Shown here: one piece after another, positions 57,319 to 64,000 of the stretch
Numbering within the stretch: the first letter of the stretch is position 1
Layout: the number at the start of each line of letters is the position of its first letter
Source: Phenylobacterium sp.
Lineage (GTDB): Bacteria > Pseudomonadota > Alphaproteobacteria > Caulobacterales > Caulobacteraceae
Assembly (NCBI GenBank): GCA_020402745.1
Contig: JADBYZ010000007.1
Span: forward strand, 62,001 to 126,000
Reading direction: 5' to 3'
DNA: 64,000 bases
The notes under the pieces: model-generated
Told to the model about the DNA's origin: nothing
Database searches by the model: none
What the model saw: the letters and a program-made list of their open reading frames with translations, nothing else
Program-made: the position numbers and the translations under genes

Positions 57319-58406
57319 CGACGGAACGGGACGCCCTGAAGGACGCCTTCCTGGCCCGCGCGAGCCTTGCCGGGGCGCGGCGCGAACGGCTGGCGGGCGA
57401 CGCCTCCACCCGCAACTACGAACGCCTCCACCTGGCCGGCGGCGATAGCCGCATCTTCATGGACCAACCGCCGGTGGAGTCCGCCTCCTGCCCGCCGGAC
57501 GCCGACGCCGGCACACGCCGGGCCCTCGGCTACAACGCCATGGCCCGGCTGGCGGCGGGGCGGGTCGACGCCTTCGTGGCCGTCGCCGGATGGCTCACCC
57601 AGGCCGGCCTGTCCGCGCCGCGCATCGACGCCTTTGACGTTGGTCAGGGCCTGGCGGTGATGGAGGACCTGGGCGACGACCTCTTCGGGACGCTCATCGC
57701 TGGCGGCGCCGAGGAGGGGCCCCTCTACGAGGCCGCCCTGGACGCCCTCATCCACATGCAGGACCAGCCCGTCCCTGCCCGGCTGGGCGCCGGGGCCGGG
57801 CTGGACTGGCCCCTCCTGACCTACGACGCCCTGGCCCTAGAGACCGCCGTGGACCTGCTGCCGGACTGGCTGCCCGCCCTGCGGCCCGGCGTCCAGGTCG
57901 ATGCGGCGGCGCGGGCCGACTGGGCGGCGATCTGGGCGCCCATCCTGGCGCGGGGCGAGGCGGGGGCCCGGGTCTTCTGCCACCGCGACTACCATGCCGA
58001 GAACCTGATCTGGCTTCCGGACCGGGAGGGGCCCGCCCGGGTCGGGATGTTGGACTTCCAGGATGCGGTCCTGGCCCATCCCGCCTGGGACCTCTCCATG
58101 CTCCTGCACGACGCTCGCCGCGACGTCTCACGGGCCCTCTCCGATACGATGCTGGAACGCTACCTCGACCGCTCGCGTCATGCAGGCGAACTGCCGATCA
58201 CCGCCGATTTCCACGCCCTGGGCGCCCTCAACATCTGCCGGATCATCGGGGTCTTCGCCCGGCTGGTGGTCCGCGACGGCCGGCCGAGGTACGAGGCCTT
58301 CCTGCCGCGCATGTGGGGCTATCTCGACACCTGCCTGGCGGACCCGGGCCTTTCCGACCTGCGCGCCTGGCTCGACGCCTGCGTGCCGCCGGACGCCCGC
58401 CGATGA
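57315..58406 (+). CDS. amgK: N-acetylmuramate/N-acetylglucosamine kinase AmgK
   Basis: 363 residues of the aminoglycoside phosphotransferase-like kinase fold. Signature LAGDASTRNYERLHLAGGDSRIFMD near the N-terminus and the catalytic VFCHRDYHAENLIWLP around residue 220, followed by GMLDFQDAV (Asp of the DFG-like site). AmgK phosphorylates MurNAc at C1 for the anhydromuramic acid recycling route. Neighbour murU confirms the assignment. Confidence 0.94.
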   Translation: MTTERDALKDAFLARASLAGARRERLAGDASTRNYERLHLAGGDSRIFMDQPPVESASCPPDADAGTRRALGYNAMARLAAGRVDAFVAVAGWLTQAGLSAPRIDAFDVGQGLAVMEDLGDDLFGTLIAGGAEEGPLYEAALDALIHMQDQPVPARLGAGAGLDWPLLTYDALALETAVDLLPDWLPALRPGVQVDAAARADWAAIWAPILARGEAGARVFCHRDYHAENLIWLPDREGPARVGMLDFQDAVLAHPAWDLSMLLHDARRDVSRALSDTMLERYLDRSRHAGELPITADFHALGALNICRIIGVFARLVVRDGRPRYEAFLPRMWGYLDTCLADPGLSDLRAWLDACVPPDARR

Positions 58407-59116
58407 CCGGCCCGACCAGCGCCATGGTCCTGGCCGCGGGTCTCGGCACCCGCATGCGGCCCCTTACCGACACCCGGCCCAAGGCCCTGGTGGAGGTGGC
58501 GGGGCGGACCCTGATCGACCGGGTCCTCGACCGTCTGGTCGAGGCCGGCGTGCGCAAGGCGGTGGTGAACGTCCACCATTTCGCCGACCAGATGGAGGCC
58601 CACCTCGCCGGGCGGACCGACCTGGAGATCGTCATCGCCAACGAGCGCGCGGCCCTGCTGGATTCCGGCGGCGGCATCCGCAACGCCCTGCCCCTGCTGG
58701 GCCGGGAGCCCATCTTCGTGGCCAACATCGACTCCCTCTGGACTGGCGGCGCGACGCCGCCGCTGGAGCGGATGAAGGCGGCCTGGGACCCGGAGCGCAT
58801 GGATCTCCTCCTGCTCCTGACCCCCCGGGGTCAGGGCAACGGCTTCGAGGGACCCAGGGGCTTTTTCATGGACGCCGAGGGCCGGCTGACCCACTCGGCG
58901 GATGACGCCAACCCGGCGCCCCTCGCCAACATCGGCTTCCAGATCCTCAAGCCCGAGATCCTGGACGACGAGCCCGAAGGGGCCTTTTCCATCCTGCCGG
59001 TCTGGTGGCGGCTGCAGGCGCAGGGGCGGCTGGCGGGCGTGGTGATGGACGCCTTCTGGCTGCACGTCGGCGATCCCGCGGCCCGCGACGAGGCCGAGGC
59101 CCTCTTGTCCCGATGA
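58403..59116 (+). CDS. murU: N-acetylmuramate alpha-1-phosphate uridylyltransferase MurU
   Basis: 237 residues from ATG at 58403 (ATGA overlap with amgK). The nucleotidyltransferase start AMVLAAGLGTRMRPLTDTRPKALVEVAGR, then NVHHFADQMEAHL and FVANIDSLW. MurU makes UDP-MurNAc from MurNAc-1-P, bypassing the fosfomycin-sensitive MurA step; this is known from Pseudomonas and Caulobacter. Confidence 0.94.
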   Translation: MTGPTSAMVLAAGLGTRMRPLTDTRPKALVEVAGRTLIDRVLDRLVEAGVRKAVVNVHHFADQMEAHLAGRTDLEIVIANERAALLDSGGGIRNALPLLGREPIFVANIDSLWTGGATPPLERMKAAWDPERMDLLLLLTPRGQGNGFEGPRGFFMDAEGRLTHSADDANPAPLANIGFQILKPEILDDEPEGAFSILPVWWRLQAQGRLAGVVMDAFWLHVGDPAARDEAEALLSR

Positions 59117-62100
59117 GCGGCTGGTTCTTCGAAACGCCCGGCCCGCGCTGGTTCAACATCCCGGCCGACCGGCCCTTCCTGGACGACCTGGCGACGGGCC
59201 TCCTGGACCTGACCCGGGAGGGCGGTCCCGAGGCGCTGGCCGACGCCGTCGTCCTGACCCCCAACCGCCGGGCCGTGCGCCTGCTGACCGAGGCCTTCCT
59301 GCGCAGGGCCGGGGACACCCCCGCCCTCCTGCCGCCCCGGATCCGCCCGCTGGGCGACCTGGAGGCCGGCGAAGCCCCCTTCGAGCCCGGCGACATCGCC
59401 CTGGACCTGCCCCCGGCCATCACCCCGGTCCGCCGCCGGTTCGAGCTGCTGCGGCTGGTCAGCGAACTTTCGCCAGCCCTCGGCCGCAGCCCGGGACCCA
59501 CCGAAGCCCTGGGCCTGGCGGACGCTCTGGGCGGCTTCTTCGACAGCCTGCAGATCGAGGAGGTCGCCGGCGACAATCTGGCTGACCTCGCCACCCTGGA
59601 CATGGCCGCGCACTGGCAGGTCTCCCTCGGCTTCCTGGAGGGCGCCCTCTCCCGATGGCCCGAGCGGCTGCGCGAGCTTGGGTTGCAGGACGTATCGGCC
59701 CGCAGGGTGCAGCTGCTCAACGCCTTGGCGCAAAAGTGGTCGGAGACCCCGCCGGAGGGGTTCCTGATCGCCGCCGGGTCCACCGGATCGGTCAAGGCCA
59801 CGGCCCGGCTGATGAAGGTCATCGCCGAGGCGCCCCGGGGCGCCGTCGTCCTGCCCGGCCTGGACTGCGACCCGATACCCGGGGTCGCCGAGCCCGAGGG
59901 GATCGACGACCAGCACCCTCAGGCCATGCTGCGGGACCTGCTCCAACAGGCCGGCTTTGCTGCGAACAACGTGCGGGACTGGCCGGAAACGCCGGATGTC
60001 CCGGTCGCCGGCGAGGACCGCCGCAAGGTCATCAGCCTGGCCCTGAGGCCTGCGGACCGGACCTCGGACTGGCGCGCCGCCATCGAGGACTCGGGCGGAC
60101 TGGGCGTCAAAGGGATCGAGCGGGGCCTCACCGGCCTGACCGTGGCGGGCGCCCGGGATGTCGAGGCCTGCGCCCTCTTCGCCGCCCTCCTGCTGCGCGA
60201 GACCCTGGAGACCCCGGGCCGGACCGCCGCCCTGGTGACGCCGGACGCCGACCTCGCCCGCCGGGTCGCCGCCCGGCTGGCCCGCTGGGGGATCATCGCC
60301 GACGCCTCTGCAGGGGAGCCCCTGGCCCGGTTCCCCTGCGCCATCCTGGCCCTGCAGGCCGCCCAGGCCCTGGCGGACCCCGCCAAGCCCTCCGTCCTTC
60401 TGGCGCTGCTGAAGCATCCCCGGGTCCGGCTGGGACGGACCGAGGCCGACCTCGCCTTCGCCCGCGACGCCCTGGAGCGGGACGCCCTTCGCGGCCCCCG
60501 GCCGGACACCCTGGCGCGGATCCGGGCCCGGGCGGAGGGCGCCAAACATCCCATTCCCGAGGCCATCGGCCTCGCCCAGGACCTCCAGGACCTCTTCCCG
60601 GAGCCCGGTGCGGAGTCCGACACAGACCTCGACGCCTCCGGCTGGGGCCGGCGTCTCGTGGAGCTTCTGGAGGCCCTATGCCGGCGCCCCGAAGGCGGGA
60701 CAGGGGACCTCTGGGCCGGCCCAGACGGGGACGCCGTCGCCCGCCTTCTGGGCGCCCTCATCGAAGAGGGCGACGCCAGCCCCGCCCTGTCGGTCCGGGC
60801 CTTCGGCGAATTGCTGGATGCGGTGATGGCCGGGGAGAGCGTCCGCGCGAGCCGGGCCACCCACCCCCGCCTGCGCATACTGGGCGCCATGGAGGCGCGG
60901 ATGGCGCGCGCCGACCGCCTGATCCTGGCGGGGCTGGAAGAAGGGGTCTGGCCCCAGGCGGCGGCAATCGACCCCTTCCTGTCCCGCGCCATGCGCTCGC
61001 GGCTGAAGCTTCCGAAGCCCGAGCGCCGGATCGCCCTGTCGGCCCACGACTTCGCCCAGTCGGCCTGCGCCCCCGAGGTCTTCCTGCTGCACGCCCGCCG
61101 TCGGCGGGGCGCCCCGGCCCTGGAATCGCGCTGGCTCTGGCGGCTCCGGACCCTGGCCAAGGGGGCGGGCCTGACCCTGCCGACCCGCCCGGACCTGGAG
61201 ACCCTCGCCGAGGCGGCGGATGCGCCCGGCGCCTTCGCCCCCGCCCCCCGGCCTGCGCCCCGCCCGCCCCTTGAGGCGCGTCCCCGCAAGCTCGCGGTGA
61301 CCCGGATCGAGACCCTGGTGCGGGATCCCTACGCCGTCTGGGCGCGGGACATACTGAGGCTCTACCCCCTGGAGCGGCCGGACGCCCCCATCGATGTCCG
61401 CCTTCGGGGCACGGCCATCCATTCGGCCCTTGAGGCCTTCGTGGAAGCCTATCCCGACACCCTTCCGGACACGGCCGAGGCCCACCTCGACGCCCTCTAC
61501 CTGAAGGCCCTGGCGGACCAGGGCATGGACCCGTCGGGCCTCGCCCGGGAAACGGCCCTCTCCCGGGAGATCGCCAGCTGGATGGTCGCCACTGAACGCG
61601 AGCGCCGGTCGGACGGTCGGCGGATCGTGGTCGAGCAGGAAGGCGCCAGCACCTTCATGTCCCCAGGCGGGGTCTTCACCTTCACCGCCAAGGCCGACCG
61701 GATCGAGATCGGCCCCGGGGCGATCGGGCGCATCCTCGACTACAAGACCGGACGTCCCCCGACGCACAGCCAGGTGGCGGCCGGCTTTTCCCCCCAGCTC
61801 ACCCTTTCAGGCGCCATCCTGATGTCGGGAGGGTTCTCGAAGATCGGCGCCCTACAGCCTATGGAGCTGGCCTATGTCCAGCTGACGGGCCGGCGGCCGG
61901 CCGGCGTCATCAGGAGCGCCCTGGGCGAGAGCGAGGCGCCGCTGGACGCTGTCGCCTCGGCCCTCGAGGGGCTCAAGGCGGTCATCGCCCGCTTCGATGA
62001 CCCGGCCACCGCCTATCTGTCCCGGACAGCGCCCGAGAAGGTGAAGCTCTACGCCAGCGACTACGACCATCTCGCCCGGGTTCGGGAGTGGACCTCGATC

Positions 62101-62121
62101 GGGGGGGAGGCCGAGTCATGA
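59113..62121 (+). CDS. addB: Double-strand break repair protein AddB
   Basis: 1002 residues from the ATG at 59113 (ATGA overlap with murU). The start FNIPADRPFLDDLATGLLDLT is typical for alphaproteobacterial AddB. Inactivated helicase segments lie mid-protein (ALVTPDADLARRVAARLARWG; LILAGLEEGVWPQ), and the C-terminal RecB-like nuclease ends with GRILDYKTGRPPTHSQV (E/D-x-K core). With AddA it forms the helicase-nuclease that resects double-strand ends and loads RecA. Confidence 0.95.
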   Translation: MSGWFFETPGPRWFNIPADRPFLDDLATGLLDLTREGGPEALADAVVLTPNRRAVRLLTEAFLRRAGDTPALLPPRIRPLGDLEAGEAPFEPGDIALDLPPAITPVRRRFELLRLVSELSPALGRSPGPTEALGLADALGGFFDSLQIEEVAGDNLADLATLDMAAHWQVSLGFLEGALSRWPERLRELGLQDVSARRVQLLNALAQKWSETPPEGFLIAAGSTGSVKATARLMKVIAEAPRGAVVLPGLDCDPIPGVAEPEGIDDQHPQAMLRDLLQQAGFAANNVRDWPETPDVPVAGEDRRKVISLALRPADRTSDWRAAIEDSGGLGVKGIERGLTGLTVAGARDVEACALFAALLLRETLETPGRTAALVTPDADLARRVAARLARWGIIADASAGEPLARFPCAILALQAAQALADPAKPSVLLALLKHPRVRLGRTEADLAFARDALERDALRGPRPDTLARIRARAEGAKHPIPEAIGLAQDLQDLFPEPGAESDTDLDASGWGRRLVELLEALCRRPEGGTGDLWAGPDGDAVARLLGALIEEGDASPALSVRAFGELLDAVMAGESVRASRATHPRLRILGAMEARMARADRLILAGLEEGVWPQAAAIDPFLSRAMRSRLKLPKPERRIALSAHDFAQSACAPEVFLLHARRRRGAPALESRWLWRLRTLAKGAGLTLPTRPDLETLAEAADAPGAFAPAPRPAPRPPLEARPRKLAVTRIETLVRDPYAVWARDILRLYPLERPDAPIDVRLRGTAIHSALEAFVEAYPDTLPDTAEAHLDALYLKALADQGMDPSGLARETALSREIASWMVATERERRSDGRRIVVEQEGASTFMSPGGVFTFTAKADRIEIGPGAIGRILDYKTGRPPTHSQVAAGFSPQLTLSGAILMSGGFSKIGALQPMELAYVQLTGRRPAGVIRSALGESEAPLDAVASALEGLKAVIARFDDPATAYLSRTAPEKVKLYASDYDHLARVREWTSIGGEAES

Positions 62122-64000
62122 CCACCGACCCTGTCAGCCCCCAGGCGCGGGCTGCGAACCCGCGCCTCTCGGCCTTCGTCACGGCCAACGCCGGGTCCGG
62201 CAAGACCAAGACACTGATCGACCGGGTCGCGCGCCTGCTGCTGGCCGGCGCCTCGCCGGACGAGATCCTGTGCGTCACCTACACCAAGGCCGCCGCCGCC
62301 GAGATGCAGAACCGCCTGTTCGAACTCCTCGGCGACTGGTCGGTCCGTGAAGATCCCGAACTGCGGGTGCAGCTCGCCGACCTCGAGGGCCGGGCGTCGT
62401 CGGACTACAAGGCCAAGGAGCTCTCCGCCGCCCGAGCCCTGTTCGCCCGCGCCCTGGAGACCCCCGGCGGCCTGCGGATCCAGACCCTTCACGCCTTCTG
62501 CGAGAAGCTGCTTCGGCGCTTTCCCCTGGAGGCGGGGATCTCGCCGGGCTTTGAGGTGCTCGACGACCTGGCCGCCGCCCAGCTGGCGAAGTCGGCGCGA
62601 CTGGGCCTGGCCCGGCAGGTCCTGAAGGGTGATGGCCGCATCGCCGAGGCCTATGCCCGGCTGTCGGTCGACATGGCCTTCGACGCCTTTGAGTCCCTGT
62701 TCGATGACTTCACCGCCCGGGCCGGCGAGCTGAGGGAGGCCATCGACAGCGCCGAAGCGGCCGGAGGGCTGGAAGCCGTCGTCTGGACCACCCTGACCGG
62801 AACGCCGGAGCCCCTAGACCCCGAGGCGGCCCGGGCCGAGCTGGAGGACATGTCGGCAGGCCCCTCGCCCGAGACCTGGCTGGCGATCGCCGAGGCGATG
62901 GCCCAGTCCAAGACATCCAAGGGCGAAGTGGCCGACGCCTCGAAACTCAAGGCGTGCGCAGGGAAACCCGACTTCGAGAGGGTCCGCGGCCTGCTGATCA
63001 CCAAGACCTGGACCGTCAAGACCTGGCCGGCCACATCATCGAACCTGAAGAAGTTCCCGCACATCGTCGAGCACCTGCAAGCGGAGGCCGAACGCCTCTT
63101 AGGGCTGGAAATGCGGCGACGGGCGGCGGCCGCCGGCCGCCGGACCCTGGACACCCTTCTGCTCGCCGAGGCATGGCTCACCGCCTACGCCATCGAGAAG
63201 GCCCATTCCGGGAAGCTGGACTTCGGGGACCTGATCGACAGGACCCTGGCCCTGACCCAGGACTCGCAGATGGCCGCCTGGGTGCTCTTCAAGCTCGACC
63301 AGGGGCTGGCCCATGTGCTCGTGGACGAGGCCCAGGACACCTCTCCCGCCCAGTGGTCCATCCTGAGGCAGCTGACCGAGGATTTCTTCGCCGGCGCAGG
63401 ACAGGCTGGGAAGGAAGGCGCGCTGCGCCGCAGCCTCTTCGTGGTCGGGGACCAGAAGCAGTCGATCTATTCCTTCCAGGGCGCCTCGCCCGAGCGGCTG
63501 GAGCTGGAGTTCGGACATCACAGCCGGCGGGCCCTTGCGGCCGGGGCGGCCTTCGAGCGGATCGAACTTGCGGTGTCCTGGCGGTCGACCCGGCAGGTCC
63601 TGGGCTTTGTGGACGCTGTCTACGCCGACCCGGAGCTCAGCCAGGGCCTGATGACCGGAAGGGACGGCATGGACGCCCCCCTCCGCCACGAGGCCCGGCG
63701 CGAGGACGACGGCTGCATCGACCTTTGGGACCTGGTCGAACCCCCCGAGAAGTCGGATCGGAAGGCCTGGGAGGCCCCGCCGGACACCCCCGACCCGAAC
63801 TCGGCGACCCGGGAGCTGGCGCGGCGCATCGCCCGCGAGATCGCCGGGATCGTCAGCCGGGGCGAGGCCGTCGGCGACAAGAAGTCCGGCGGGAAGCGTC
63901 CCGCCCGCTGGGGGGATTTCCTGGTCCTGGTCCGGCGCCGCGGACGCCTGTTCGACGAGGTCATCCTGGAGCTCAAGCGCCAGGGCGTTCCCGTGGGCGG
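62118..64000 (+). CDS. addA: Double-strand break repair helicase AddA, 3' end outside window
   Basis: The frame from ATG 62118 (overlapping the addB stop) stays open to the window end, 627 codons of about 1150. The N-terminus has Walker A FVTANAGSGKTKTL (Gly26-Lys29-Thr30), motif Ia YTKAAAAEM, the DEAQD box in LVDEAQDTSPAQW and motif III VVGDQKQSIYSFQGA, all of UvrD/RecB superfamily 1 helicases. It forms the AddAB complex with AddB. Confidence 0.95.
   Translation, partial: MTTDPVSPQARAANPRLSAFVTANAGSGKTKTLIDRVARLLLAGASPDEILCVTYTKAAAAEMQNRLFELLGDWSVREDPELRVQLADLEGRASSDYKAKELSAARALFARALETPGGLRIQTLHAFCEKLLRRFPLEAGISPGFEVLDDLAAAQLAKSARLGLARQVLKGDGRIAEAYARLSVDMAFDAFESLFDDFTARAGELREAIDSAEAAGGLEAVVWTTLTGTPEPLDPEAARAELEDMSAGPSPETWLAIAEAMAQSKTSKGEVADASKLKACAGKPDFERVRGLLITKTWTVKTWPATSSNLKKFPHIVEHLQAEAERLLGLEMRRRAAAAGRRTLDTLLLAEAWLTAYAIEKAHSGKLDFGDLIDRTLALTQDSQMAAWVLFKLDQGLAHVLVDEAQDTSPAQWSILRQLTEDFFAGAGQAGKEGALRRSLFVVGDQKQSIYSFQGASPERLELEFGHHSRRALAAGAAFERIELAVSWRSTRQVLGFVDAVYADPELSQGLMTGRDGMDAPLRHEARREDDGCIDLWDLVEPPEKSDRKAWEAPPDTPDPNSATRELARRIAREIAGIVSRGEAVGDKKSGGKRPARWGDFLVLVRRRGRLFDEVILELKRQGVPVG

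Overview
The window is gene-dense, GC-rich chromosomal DNA of an alphaproteobacterium, almost certainly of the order Caulobacterales (Caulobacter/Phenylobacterium/Brevundimonas type). The strongest marker is DivL, the Caulobacter cell-cycle pseudokinase, with Tyr at residue 550 in place of the histidine-kinase histidine. The phosphotransferase ChpT, the F1 operon atpHAGDC with an Ala/Lys-rich AtpD extension and a short AtpC, and the tsaE-amgK-murU-addB-addA string support this. No rRNA, tRNA, CRISPR array, insertion sequence or prophage was seen, and no gene-free stretch exceeds 300 bases.

Layout. 1-9.5 kb: end of mtgA, alanine dehydrogenase, aldo/keto reductase, XdhC, a cytochrome b561 with a membrane-bound LuxR-type regulator, the molybdopterin operon moaA-D-E-B-C-moeA, and a MocA-like transferase. 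9.5-16.7 kb: an orphan serralysin-type RTX protease, cupin, hydrolase, two small stress/membrane proteins, ChpT, CysQ and glutaryl-CoA dehydrogenase. 16.7-20.7 kb: truncated siroheme synthase, cytochrome c, and an IorAB-type molybdenum hydroxylase. 20.8-29.1 kb: ProA-like dehydrogenase, nadD, rsfS, a deleted amidase, rlmH, EnvC-like factor, CtpA, YibQ-like protein, RppH and a hydrolase. 29.2-34.8 kb: a secreted protein and the F1 ATP synthase operon. 35-42.7 kb: PBP1A, YgjP-like peptidase, PHB depolymerase, SCO protein, a RegA/ActR-like regulator, MmcB, a broken lipocalin and a zincin. 42.7-51 kb: DivL, a kinase-like protein, ferredoxin with its reductase, and sdhCDAB. 51-64 kb: ZapE, a muramoyl amidase, a Xre/RES toxin-antitoxin pair, MmsA, an acyltransferase, TsaE, AmgK, MurU, AddB and the start of AddA.

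How the genes work together. XdhC, the moa operon, MocA and IorAB with its cytochrome c form a scattered but coherent system for making and using the cytosine-dinucleotide form of molybdenum cofactor. DivL and ChpT belong to the CtrA phosphorelay. AmgK and MurU recycle muramic acid next to several wall enzymes (MtgA, PBP1A, AmiD-like, EnvC-like).

The most unusual observations are: a RegA-type regulator with Glu at the phosphoacceptor position; three genes caught in deletion decay (amidase, lipocalin, MFS transporter remnant); a siroheme synthase that has lost most of its methyltransferase half; rsfS with no ATG/GTG/TTG start; a dispersed palindrome found twice, each time between convergent genes; and a divergent, N-terminally extended ProA-like enzyme behind a perfect operator-like palindrome. 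No multi-gene system that is clearly new to biology was recognised.
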